Source of the DNA: Acidobacteriota bacterium | Lineage (GTDB): Bacteria; Acidobacteriota; Terriglobia; Terriglobales; Acidobacteriaceae | Assembly (NCBI GenBank): GCA_028873155.1 | Contig: JAGWML010000010.1 | Location: 1 to 26,750 of the forward strand | Direction of reading: 5' to 3' | Length of the DNA: 26,750 nucleotides | Shown here: positions 7,466 through 15,091 of the stretch, in pieces | How positions within the stretch are numbered: the first letter of the stretch is position 1 | How the letters are laid out: each line of letters starts with the position of its first letter | Made by a program: the position numbers and the translations under genes | The notes under the pieces: generated by a model | Database searches by the model: none | What the model saw: only the letters and a program-made list of their open reading frames with translations | Told to the model about the DNA's origin: nothing

Positions 7466-8077
7466 ATGGCGGACGCGCTCTATCTAAGTCTCTGGTACCC
7501 GAATCTGCGCCTGACTGCGCTGGGTGAAAAGCTGAATCTCGTGTTGCAGGCTTTTGCCGCGCATGGCGGCGAGTCGCGTGTGTATGCCGCAACGGTGTGG
7601 CCGGTGAGCTGGAGCGAGGCGCCGGTCTTCCAGTGTGTCTATGGGCGCGGCGAGCGCGGCGCGGAGTCAAGGCAGGCGGTCGAAGAGGCGCTTGAAATCC
7701 TTCACGAAGACTACGCCTACGAATTTCAAATTGGATGGACGCTCTGGGAGCTTGAGGCGCCCTCTGACCTCGATGCGCGCTGGGTGCGGGAGTCGCGGCT
7801 GGTGCGCGTCACCGGCTTTGGTCCGCTGTTTGACGATGGCAGCTATGAGCAGGAGGGCCACATCCGCGTTGAGTTCGGAACCGACGCGGCGTTCCTGGAT
7901 GAAGGGAACGAGTTGGATGCGGAAGCAGCGCGGCATGTGGAAGAGAACGTGCGCCAGCTCGTTAACCTTACGGCCGCGATCGAAAAAGGCTCAGGAGCCA
8001 CGGCGCGTTTGCTCTGGAGTGAGCTGGGGGAGAGCCTGGCGCAGCGGCTGGCGGAGCGCCTGGGCCTGAGGAACTGA
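7466..8077 (+). CDS. unrecognised 203-aa cytoplasmic protein
   Basis: I do not recognise a family. The protein has no signal peptide or membrane segment, is acidic and rich in Glu, Ala and Trp, and looks like a folded alpha/beta protein. Notable parts are ALYLSLWYPNLRLTALGEKL at the start, a tryptophan-rich middle (FQIGWTLWELEAPSDLDARW), a VTGFGPLFDDG segment, and a helical C-terminus. It ends directly before the LptC/LptA-like fusion gene (4 bases between stop and GTG), so co-transcription with LPS export genes is likely and some envelope link is possible. The start could be ATG 7466 or GTG 7463, one codon earlier. Codon use resembles the neighbours, so it is a real, native gene. Confidence 0.75.
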   Translation: MADALYLSLWYPNLRLTALGEKLNLVLQAFAAHGGESRVYAATVWPVSWSEAPVFQCVYGRGERGAESRQAVEEALEILHEDYAYEFQIGWTLWELEAPSDLDARWVRESRLVRVTGFGPLFDDGSYEQEGHIRVEFGTDAAFLDEGNELDAEAARHVEENVRQLVNLTAAIEKGSGATARLLWSELGESLAQRLAERLGLRN

Positions 8078-8081
8078 CCCT

Positions 8082-10511
8082 GTGAGGTTCACCATAGAAC
8101 GGTTGCGAACGCTGGTGCTTGCGGCGGGCGTTCTTCTCATCGCAGCGCTGGTTGTGTTTCTCGCGATCGGCAAGTGGAAGAATCCGCTGAACCGGCATGA
8201 TCTGCCCAAGCGGCTGGGAGTCGATATTCAGCAGGAGGCCAGCGGGTTTACGTACACCCAAGCCCACGGCGGCCATACGCTCTTCAAGATACAAGCGTCC
8301 AAAGTCGTGCAACTCAAACAGGGCTATGCGATGCTGCATGACGTGCACATCGAGATCTTCGACACGCATGGCAACCGGATGGACTCGATCCAAGGCAATG
8401 AGTTCGAGTACAACCAGCAGGCTGGGACGGCGAAAGCCAACGGGCCGGTGGAGATTACCCTGACGCGCTCGGCGGCTGCATCCGCAAATGCGCCTGGCTC
8501 TACCCCTGCAGCGCAGCAGGTCAGTGTGCGAACCAGCGGATTGGTATTCGACCAGAACAGCGGCCTTGCCAGCACAAATGAACAGGTCGAATTTGAACTG
8601 GAGAAGGGCTCGGGAAGCGCCGACGGCGCGACGTTGGACTCAGGGCAGGGTCTGCTCGTCCTGGACCGCTCTGTGAAGATGACTCTACGGCGTGGCGCCG
8701 ATGTTGCCGAACTGCAGGCTGCGCACGCGGAGCTCGAGCGCTCGGGGCAGACATGCCGGCTGATGAACAGCACAGTACGGTATCGCGGCAGCCAATTAGA
8801 CAGCGGTGCGTCCACGCTGCACTTCCGCAACGATGGCTCGGTTGCGCAACTGGACGCGCAGAACCAGTTGACGCTGACCAGCGCCTCGGGAAGCCGGGTG
8901 ACGGCTCCGACTGGGACAGTGAATTTTGATTCCGACAGCCACCCCCGGCACGGCTTTCTGCAGGGCGGAGTCGCGCTGGAGAGCTTCGCTCCCGATCGCC
9001 AGATACGGGCAAGCGCACCCACGGCAAAGCTGGAGTTCACACCCTCGGGCGTGTTAGCGACCGCTCATCTGGAACGTGGTGTGCAAATGACGAGCGACAG
9101 CGAGCAGACTTTGGCAAAGAGGCTAGAGCGCAGCCACACCACGTGGGCTTCAAGCACCGCGGATCTGCGCTTCCGCGATACAGGCCAGGGACGGATTGAG
9201 ATTGCCCGGCTCGATGGGGACGGCGGCGTGATCATCCGGGGTCAGAGCCAGCATGGGACGGCCCCTCAGGTGCCGTATAGTTTGGCAGCCGACGCGGTCT
9301 CGGGGATTTTTTCCGCGGGTTCTGTGTTGACGGATATCACGGGCACGGGCCATGCCCGCATGGAGCAGACAACGGCCAAGGGAGCGCAGGACACCACCCA
9401 GGGAGACACGCTGGTGGCGCATTTTGCCTCTTCGAAAAGCGGAGCCACCCGCGTTGCCGCGCCGGAGGGGAATCTGGCATTGGATTCTGCGACGGTGGAG
9501 GGCCATGTGGTTCTCACAGAGACTCCGGCCGCTCAAGCTGGCAACCAGGTCCCCGCCGCGATGCGCGCAACGGGCGGCAAAGCGGTCTATCGGAGCGAAA
9601 GCGGAAAGATATGGCTGACAGAGTCTCCACGCGTGGAAGAAGGCGATCTGCAGGTGCTGGCGCAGAGCATCGAGGTGACGCAATCAACCGGAGATGCCGA
9701 AGCGCGTGGCGGTGTGAAGGCAACCTGGCTGGATCACGGCGATTCAGGGGATAGCGGACCCAGATCGATCGCCGGTCTGGGCATGCACAGCGGTCAAGGG
9801 CCGGTTCACGCCGTTGCTGAGCAGGCTGCGTTGAATCAATCCACGAGCGAGGTCAAGTTCACCGGGCATGCGCGTTTCTGGCAGGCATCCAACTCCATCT
9901 CGGCTCCTGTCATCACTCTCAATCGGACGAAGCAGATGCTGACGGCACATGCATCCGGTTCCAGCGATCCTGTCCAGGTGGTTATGGTGGGCGCTTTGGG
10001 TACAGCATCGGGGGCACAGCCGCACTCAGCCAATCCATCCGTGATTCGTATGCAGGGCGGCGCGCTGACCTATTCCGCCGCCGAGCGCAAGGTGGTGATG
10101 CGCAGTGACGGCGTCGGCAAAGTCCACGTGGAGACGGCTGACATGGAAAGCACATCGAGCGAAGTTGATGTTTACCTGCTGCCACCTTCCAATCATGCAG
10201 GCAAGAATGGCACGGCAGCCCAGGTGGACAAGCTCATCGCGATCGGACAGGTGAATCTGATGTCGCAAGGGCGCACCGGAACCGGTACACGGCTCGAATA
10301 CTCCAATGACAGCGGCGCCTACGTGCTGACAGGCACCCCTGCGCAGCCGCCCATGTTGAGCGATTCCGTGCGGGGCAGTGTCACGGGCGAAGCTTTGATT
10401 TTCAATAGCCGCGATGATAGCGTCAGAGTCGAGCATGCAAAGGGTCAGACGATGACAGAAACCACAATCCCGGGCAGACTTTCCGGTCACGCCAAAGCCG
10501 CTGAGAAATAG
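8082..10511 (+). CDS. lptC: LptC/LptA-like fusion, LPS export bridge protein
   Basis: An 809-aa bitopic protein with one N-terminal transmembrane helix (about residues 10-30) and a long periplasmic, beta-rich body. Residues about 45-130 resemble LptC (GVDIQQEASGFTYTQA, then HTLFKIQASK and VHIEIFD), the anchor that receives LPS from LptB2FG. The remainder is a series of OstA/LptA-like strands, clearest at the C-terminus (VDKLIAIGQVNLMSQG, TGTRLEYSNDSGAYVLTG, SVTGEALIFNSRDDSVRVE), which would extend the hydrophobic groove across the periplasm. E. coli LptC and LptA are each under 200 aa, so this chain is far longer than both together. The start is GTG at 8082. The stop abuts the ATG of lptB with no spacing, a sign of translational coupling. 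The domain boundaries are my estimate. Confidence 0.82.
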   Translation: MRFTIERLRTLVLAAGVLLIAALVVFLAIGKWKNPLNRHDLPKRLGVDIQQEASGFTYTQAHGGHTLFKIQASKVVQLKQGYAMLHDVHIEIFDTHGNRMDSIQGNEFEYNQQAGTAKANGPVEITLTRSAAASANAPGSTPAAQQVSVRTSGLVFDQNSGLASTNEQVEFELEKGSGSADGATLDSGQGLLVLDRSVKMTLRRGADVAELQAAHAELERSGQTCRLMNSTVRYRGSQLDSGASTLHFRNDGSVAQLDAQNQLTLTSASGSRVTAPTGTVNFDSDSHPRHGFLQGGVALESFAPDRQIRASAPTAKLEFTPSGVLATAHLERGVQMTSDSEQTLAKRLERSHTTWASSTADLRFRDTGQGRIEIARLDGDGGVIIRGQSQHGTAPQVPYSLAADAVSGIFSAGSVLTDITGTGHARMEQTTAKGAQDTTQGDTLVAHFASSKSGATRVAAPEGNLALDSATVEGHVVLTETPAAQAGNQVPAAMRATGGKAVYRSESGKIWLTESPRVEEGDLQVLAQSIEVTQSTGDAEARGGVKATWLDHGDSGDSGPRSIAGLGMHSGQGPVHAVAEQAALNQSTSEVKFTGHARFWQASNSISAPVITLNRTKQMLTAHASGSSDPVQVVMVGALGTASGAQPHSANPSVIRMQGGALTYSAAERKVVMRSDGVGKVHVETADMESTSSEVDVYLLPPSNHAGKNGTAAQVDKLIAIGQVNLMSQGRTGTGTRLEYSNDSGAYVLTGTPAQPPMLSDSVRGSVTGEALIFNSRDDSVRVEHAKGQTMTETTIPGRLSGHAKAAEK

Positions 10512-11240
10512 ATGAATACACTCAGCGCGGAAGGGATAAGCAAGTCATATAAGGGCAGGCAGGTCGTGCGGGGCGTCGACCTTAGAATCTCCCGCGGGGA
10601 GGTTGTGGGCCTGCTGGGACCAAACGGTGCTGGCAAGACTACCAGCTTCTATATGATTGTTGGCCTCGTCACCCCGGAGACGGGCCAGGTCATGGTGGAC
10701 CAGGACAACATCACCCGTGTGCCCATGTACCTCCGCGCGCGGAATTACGGCATCAGCTATCTTCCCCAGGAGCCTTCTGTTTTCCGTAAATTGACCGTGG
10801 AAGAAAACATTCTGGCGGTTCTGGAGGCCCAGCCGCTCGACAGTCGCGAGCGCAAGCTGCGGGCTGAAAAGCTGGTTCATCAATTGAACCTGGGACATAT
10901 TCGCACCACACGCGGCTACGCGCTATCTGGCGGCGAACGGCGTCGTGTGGAGATTGCCCGATCGCTCTGCATTCAGCCCAACTTCATTCTGCTCGATGAG
11001 CCGTTCAGCGGCATCGATCCAATCGCTGTGCTTGAGTTGCAGAAGATTATCTTCGACCTGAAGAATCGCGGCATCGGAATCCTGATTACGGATCACAATG
11101 TGCGCGAGACGCTGAGCGTCACGGATCGCGCGTACATCATCGCGGAGGGCCGGATTATCTTCTCTGGCACTCCGCATGAACTGGGTAATAACCCAGACGT
11201 GCGGCGGCTGTACCTGGGCGAGGGCTTCTCGCTGACATAG
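10512..11240 (+). CDS. lptB: LPS export ABC transporter ATPase LptB
   Basis: The 242-aa cytoplasmic ATPase that powers extraction of LPS from the inner membrane by LptB2FG and its passage to LptC. All nucleotide-binding motifs are present: Walker A GPNGAGKTT (36-44), Q-loop in YLPQEPSVFRKLTVEEN, signature LSGGERRRVEIARSL, Walker B FILLDEPFSGIDP, and the H-loop histidine in ITDHNVRETL. The Q-loop and the LTVEENI segment are typical of LptB. It starts immediately at the end of the LptC/LptA-like gene. LptF and LptG are not in the window. The order lptC-lptA-lptB-rpoN is the same as in Proteobacteria. Confidence 0.95.
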   Translation: MNTLSAEGISKSYKGRQVVRGVDLRISRGEVVGLLGPNGAGKTTSFYMIVGLVTPETGQVMVDQDNITRVPMYLRARNYGISYLPQEPSVFRKLTVEENILAVLEAQPLDSRERKLRAEKLVHQLNLGHIRTTRGYALSGGERRRVEIARSLCIQPNFILLDEPFSGIDPIAVLELQKIIFDLKNRGIGILITDHNVRETLSVTDRAYIIAEGRIIFSGTPHELGNNPDVRRLYLGEGFSLT

Positions 11241-11401
11241 GTGGAGTGCTGCATTCAGGGAATGCGCAGGGGCGGCGCACACGAGCGCGGAATCGTCAAG
11301 TACGAATCTCTTCGGCCGCATGCCCAAGGTTACGCTTCTCACAGCGAACGCTTGCAATGCACGCTCCGCCAGTTCGGAGTAGCATCCTTTTCAGATGCCA
11401 T

Positions 11402-11407
11402 TACACT
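11402..11407 (+). promoter_or_regulatory. possible -10 box of rpoN
   Basis: TACACT in the context CATTACACT matches the consensus at 4 of 6 positions. It would start transcription near 11414, giving a leader of about 30 bases that includes AAGGAACGAG as a ribosome site before the ATG at 11444. No strong -35 box is visible. The 203-base gap after lptB also suggests a separate promoter. Confidence 0.35.
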
Positions 11408-11443
11408 AGAAGTAGTTCTCAACCAAGGAACGAGTCTCCCTCT

Positions 11444-13054
11444 ATGGCGCTGTTGCAGCCCAAGTTGAATCTGAAAGTCGCCACCCGTCAGATCCTTACT
11501 CCGGGCCTGATGCAGATGGTGAGCGTGCTCGCGCTCAACAAGGTGGAACTGAAGGAGATGATCGACGCCGAGATGGTCGAGAATCCCGTGCTCGAAGAGA
11601 TTGATGAGTCGGTCCCGATGCTGGATGAGGTGGCCGGCAAAGAGGAGCGCCAGGAGCGGGACGAAAGACTGGAGCACCTGGAAGCCAGCGCCACAGAGCC
11701 TGAAACCCAGCCTAAAGATGTCTTCGACGAGATTGATTTTGGCTCCTACTTTCAGGAGTACCTCGACCCTGGGTATCGCACGCAGCAGGAATACGAAGAA
11801 GGGGAGCACCCGTCTTTTGAGAATTTTCTCTCTCAGCCCACCACCCTGGCCGATCACCTCTCGTGGCAACTTGGGTCGTTAACTCTGGACGATCATCTGG
11901 AGCAGGCAGCGGAGTTCATCATCGGCAACCTGGATGAGAACGGGTATCTCGCTGCGACCGATGAGGAACTCGCGGATTCGTTGGCGGGACTCTGGCCTGA
12001 GGGGAAGCTCGAAAAGGATGCGGCTCTGGACCTTGTGCGGCGCGCCGTCAATCTGCTGCACCACCTGGACCCGGCTGGCGTGGGGGCGCGCGACCTGCGC
12101 GAGTGCCTGATGATCCAGATTTCGGCGCAACTGAGCGAGTTCGACCAGTTGCACGCACGGCATTTCATTGCGGAGGCGGATGCTGAGGAAGAAGCGCCTC
12201 AGAACCTGCCTGCGAACGATAACCACAAGCTTGCCGAACGACGCCGCAGCATGGAAGTTGCCGCCACAATCGTGGATCAGCACCTGCAGCTTTTGCAGAA
12301 GCGCGACGTGAAAGAGCTGGCCAAGGCGGCGCGGGTTACTCCGGAAGAAGCCAGCGCAAGCGTCGATTTCATTCGCACACTCGACCCTCGTCCAGGGCGC
12401 CTGTACAACCGCGAGCAAACCCGGCTGATAGAGCCGGACGTGGTTTTTATAAAGCGCGGCGGGGAGTGGGTCGTGACCATGAATGAGGAGGACCTGCCGA
12501 GCCTGCGGCTCAGTCAGCGCTATCGCAGGATGCTCGTTGCGGAGGGCACGGACCGGGAAGTGAAGGAGTACGTCAAGGAGCGCTTTCGGTCTGCGCTGCA
12601 ACTGATGCGCAACATCGCCCAGAGGAAGAGCACGATCCTGCGTACCTGCGAGGTCATCGTGCGCCGCCAGCAGGAGTTTCTCGACCTCGGCATTGAGGCC
12701 CTTCGCCCGATGATGATCAAGGAAGTGGCCGAAGAGATTGGAGTCCATCCTTCGACGGTGAGTCGCGCGGTCGCCAACAAGTATGCCCACACGCCGCAGG
12801 GCGTCATCGAACTGCGGTTCTTCTTCTCGGAGGGGTCAAATGGCCCGGAAGGTGCGGACACCCCGCTGCTCGTGCTCAAACGCAAGGTGCGCAAGCTCAT
12901 TGAGGATGAAGACGCGCGCAAGCCTCTCACCGATGATCAGATTGCCGCGATGTTGCAGGCGCAGGGCATCCAGTTGACTCGCCGGACCGTTGCCAAATAT
13001 CGAGAGGACATGAATATCCCATCCACCCACCAGCGCAGGCGGCGAGAGACCTAG
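11444..13054 (+). CDS. rpoN: RNA polymerase sigma-54 factor RpoN
   Basis: A 536-aa sigma-54 factor that directs RNA polymerase to -24/-12 promoters and needs an AAA+ activator to open them. The N-terminal region I is clear (LQPKLNLKVATRQILTPGL, then MVENPVLEE), followed by an acidic linker and the core-binding domain (about 110-370). The helix-turn-helix is in MIKEVAEEIGVHPSTVSRAV, and near the end the RpoN box reads TRRTVAKYRE in place of the usual ARRTVAKYRE. The reading frame stays open upstream to 11246, but the ATG at 11444 gives the exact family N-terminus, so I reject the longer form. Neighbours lptB and hpf match the classic rpoN locus. The only activator-like protein in the window (15092-16018) lacks the parts needed to work with it. 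Confidence 0.96.
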   Translation: MALLQPKLNLKVATRQILTPGLMQMVSVLALNKVELKEMIDAEMVENPVLEEIDESVPMLDEVAGKEERQERDERLEHLEASATEPETQPKDVFDEIDFGSYFQEYLDPGYRTQQEYEEGEHPSFENFLSQPTTLADHLSWQLGSLTLDDHLEQAAEFIIGNLDENGYLAATDEELADSLAGLWPEGKLEKDAALDLVRRAVNLLHHLDPAGVGARDLRECLMIQISAQLSEFDQLHARHFIAEADAEEEAPQNLPANDNHKLAERRRSMEVAATIVDQHLQLLQKRDVKELAKAARVTPEEASASVDFIRTLDPRPGRLYNREQTRLIEPDVVFIKRGGEWVVTMNEEDLPSLRLSQRYRRMLVAEGTDREVKEYVKERFRSALQLMRNIAQRKSTILRTCEVIVRRQQEFLDLGIEALRPMMIKEVAEEIGVHPSTVSRAVANKYAHTPQGVIELRFFFSEGSNGPEGADTPLLVLKRKVRKLIEDEDARKPLTDDQIAAMLQAQGIQLTRRTVAKYREDMNIPSTHQRRRRET

Positions 13055-13083
13055 ACTGCCGGAACCTGGCATTGGCAGTTTAC
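13055..13083 (+). terminator. possible weak terminator after rpoN
   Basis: ACTGCC (13055-13060) pairs with GGCAGT (13074-13079) directly after the rpoN stop, followed by TTTACC. The stem is 6 bp and the T-tract is short, so termination would be partial at best. It fits with hpf having its own promoter. Confidence 0.3.
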
Positions 13084-13180
13084 CGGCTATTTTCAGAGCA
13101 TTGCTGACGTCCTGCCGTTCCAATCGTCTAAGCGGGTTCCTCTGGTGATCCCGTGTCTTACGGAAACCAGTGGGATGCAT

Positions 13181-13186
13181 TACAAT
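13181..13186 (+). promoter_or_regulatory. -10 box of hpf
   Basis: TACAAT in the context CATTACAAT matches the consensus at 5 of 6. Unlike the leaderless cases, the start codon lies 55 bases downstream, so this transcript should carry a leader of about 48 bases containing a hairpin and a mini-ORF. No clear -35 element is visible. Confidence 0.45.
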
Positions 13187-13194
13187 CCGACTCC

Positions 13195-13239
13195 TACGGC
13201 GGAATTGCCGTAATGAAAAAAATGAAGAGCGGAGGCTGA
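13195..13239 (+). promoter_or_regulatory. hpf leader with hairpin and 8-codon mini-ORF
   Basis: TACGGC (13195-13200) and GCCGTA (13207-13212) form a perfect 6-bp hairpin with loop GGAATT. Directly after it an ATG at 13213 opens a tiny frame encoding MKKMKSGG and ending at TGA 13237-13239, two bases before the hpf ATG at 13242. The GGAGG that serves as the hpf ribosome site lies inside the last codons of this mini-ORF. The arrangement could tune hpf translation; that is inference. Confidence 0.45.
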
Positions 13240-13241
13240 CC

Positions 13242-13874
13242 ATGGAAGTCGAGTTCACCGCCAGGCACGTAAGCGTTCCCGAGACTCTGCGGTCGCAGGC
13301 AGAAGAGGGAATGGAACGAATCGCCCGTATTTTGGGCAAAACCGCGCGGGCCAGCATTATTTTCCGCGCGCAGCGGCACCTGCACATTGCTGAGGTCACC
13401 ATCAAGGCTCGCCTGCAAACGATCGTTGCGACCGGCGAGGCGAACAACCTGACCCTTGCGCTTCGTAAGGCCATGGCGCATGCCGAGAACCAGGCCCAGC
13501 GGTATCACGAGCGGAAATATGAACGGAAGCGCTTGCCCAAAGAGGACAAGGTGCTGACTGCTCCGCCCGTGACGCGAGCCAAAACGCGCACGTCCGACGC
13601 GGAGGTTGCTAGCGGGAACGGCAAGCCGGCCCGGTCAAAAAGAGCGACCGCCGAGATTGCCGTCCATTCCTTTCCGGCGACGGCTAAGGTGGTCGAGCCG
13701 CACATCCTGCAGAGCAGTGAGGCGATCACAATCAAGCCGATGACCGTCGAACAGGCCGTCAAAGAGGCGGAGTTTCGTGACCGGGATCTATTGATCTTCA
13801 GGAACGGGGCGGGGCAATTGTATGTGCTCCACCGCCGCCGCGATGGCCAGATGGAGCTGGTCGAGATACCCTGA
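13242..13874 (+). CDS. hpf: ribosome hibernation promoting factor, long form
   Basis: A 210-aa long HPF. The N-terminal S30AE domain (about 1-100) binds near the decoding centre of the 30S subunit, and the C-terminal domain (about 157-208) mediates dimerisation into 100S ribosomes in starved cells. The first opens with VEFTARHVSVPETLRSQAEEG; the second holds ITIKPMTVEQAVKEAEF, DLLIFRNGAGQLYVLHRR and MELVEIP. A charged linker of about 55 residues joins them. The frame is open upstream to 13170, but the ATG at 13242 has a GGAGG site 6 bases ahead and gives the right N-terminus. The position after rpoN is typical. In Proteobacteria the gene here is usually the short form, so the long form is worth noting. 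Confidence 0.93.
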   Translation: MEVEFTARHVSVPETLRSQAEEGMERIARILGKTARASIIFRAQRHLHIAEVTIKARLQTIVATGEANNLTLALRKAMAHAENQAQRYHERKYERKRLPKEDKVLTAPPVTRAKTRTSDAEVASGNGKPARSKRATAEIAVHSFPATAKVVEPHILQSSEAITIKPMTVEQAVKEAEFRDRDLLIFRNGAGQLYVLHRRRDGQMELVEIP

Positions 13875-14044
13875 GCAACTGCTCTTGAACAGGCCTTAAT
13901 GCGGACAGGCTGGAGCGCCTCCAGGTCTCCGGCCAGTTCGCCACTCTTCTTGCGAGGCGATGTTCGCGCAGAACCGTCACCAAAGTGTGACTGCCAGGAC
14001 GAGGTCCGGACCACGGGAATGCCAACGCACCCCCCGTGCCGTTG

Positions 14045-14050
14045 TACGAT
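14045..14050 (+). promoter_or_regulatory. -10 box of rapZ, leaderless type
   Basis: TACGAT matches the consensus at 4 of 6 and ends 6 bases before the ATG at 14057, the same spacing as at hfq. It overlaps a possible upstream GTG reading (14036), which supports ATG 14057 as the true start. No ribosome site lies between box and ATG. Confidence 0.42.
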
Positions 14051-14056
14051 GAGCGC

Positions 14057-14986
14057 ATGGAGCACCCTGCCAGAAAGCGAAGCGGTAAGCCCCTGCCCGA
14101 GAAGCCGGCGAAGCCAGCCGGCATTTCCACGCCAGTCAAAGAGCTGGTGATCGTCACAGGCATTTCTGGCGCAGGGAAGGCCTCTGCGCTCAAAGACTTT
14201 GAAGACCTTGGATACCACGCTGTCGATAATCTGCCGCTGGAGTTGCTCGTCGAGTTTGCGGGCCTGGTCGGGAAGTCCAAGGAAATCGAACGGGCAGCGA
14301 TTGTTGTCGATGTACGCGAAGGGCAGACGCTCGACCGGCTGCCTGAGATTCTGCGGCGGATTCACAAGATTCTTCCCACGCGCGTTGTCTTTCTGGATGC
14401 TCAGGATGCCGTTTTGGTGCGCCGCTACTCGGAGACGCGCAGGCCGCACCCTCTGCGCAAGTCAGAGACCGTGGAGCGGTCGATTGTCGAGGAGCGGCAG
14501 GTGCTGGAGCCGGTCCGCAATCTGGCCGATACGCTGATCGATACCTCGAACTTCAACGTGCATGAGTTGCGAGCGCATATTCAGGCGCGCTTCGGCCATG
14601 GAGAAAAGTCGCAGACGCTCTTCGTATCGTGTCTGAGCTTCGGTTTCAAAAATGGCGTCCCGCTTGATGCCGACCTGGTGTTTGATGTGCGCTTTCTTCC
14701 CAATCCACACTTCGTGCCGGAGTTTCGCAAGAAGACGGGCCGCGATCCGCGCGTCGCGGCTTATGTTCGCGGCTTTCCGCAGACGCAGGAATTTCTCGCC
14801 CGGGTCAGCGACCTGATGCTGTATCTGCTTCCGCATTACATCGAGGAAGGGAAGAGTTACCTGACGGTGGCATTCGGCTGCACCGGAGGGCAGCATCGCA
14901 GCGTAATGATGGCGGAAGAGATGGCCCGGCGCCTGCGCAAGGCGGGCTACAAGGTGAAGGCGCTTCACCGGGATATACCGAAATAG
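14057..14986 (+). CDS. rapZ: RapZ-family RNase adapter / nucleotide-binding protein
   Basis: A 309-aa protein of the RapZ/YvcJ family. E. coli RapZ guides RNase E to the small RNA GlmZ and so controls glucosamine-6-phosphate synthesis for the cell envelope. The N-terminal P-loop reads GISGAGKA (35-42), so the usual Ser/Thr after the lysine is Ala42, with Ser43 next. Other family blocks are intact: DFEDLGYHAVDNLPLELL, VVDVREG, VVFLDAQDAVLVRRYSETRR, HPL, SFGFKNGVPLDADLVFDVRFLPNPH and the C-terminal VAFGCTGGQHRSV. About 25 extra residues precede the P-loop. A GTG at 14036 would add seven more, but the promoter-like TACGAT overlaps it. The gene follows hpf, but ptsN is absent from the usual place between them. 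Confidence 0.92.
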   Translation: MEHPARKRSGKPLPEKPAKPAGISTPVKELVIVTGISGAGKASALKDFEDLGYHAVDNLPLELLVEFAGLVGKSKEIERAAIVVDVREGQTLDRLPEILRRIHKILPTRVVFLDAQDAVLVRRYSETRRPHPLRKSETVERSIVEERQVLEPVRNLADTLIDTSNFNVHELRAHIQARFGHGEKSQTLFVSCLSFGFKNGVPLDADLVFDVRFLPNPHFVPEFRKKTGRDPRVAAYVRGFPQTQEFLARVSDLMLYLLPHYIEEGKSYLTVAFGCTGGQHRSVMMAEEMARRLRKAGYKVKALHRDIPK

Positions 14987-15091
14987 AAGCGATCCGGTCT
15001 TGATGCGAACCGCCTGGCGCGATGCGGCCCGCAGAATCCAGTACGCGCCGTGTCCTGCAGGAAGCGCCTGTGACCAGTGGCTTGGTTGAGA

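Noticed and set aside
5952..7670. Open frame of 572 codons on the minus strand across glyS
   Set aside because: It lies antisense to a complete, clearly identified glyS. Its translation is rich in Arg, His, Gln and Leu, as expected when the opposite strand of a GC-rich gene is read, and it has no recognisable domain.
11246..11443. 66-codon N-terminal extension of rpoN
   Set aside because: The extension is arginine- and serine-rich, unlike sigma-54, and the ATG at 11444 gives the exact region I start with a ribosome site upstream.
13961..13996. Small inverted repeat GTCAC...GTGAC between hpf and rapZ
   Set aside because: A 5-bp stem without a T-tract or conserved context is too weak to call a regulatory site or terminator.
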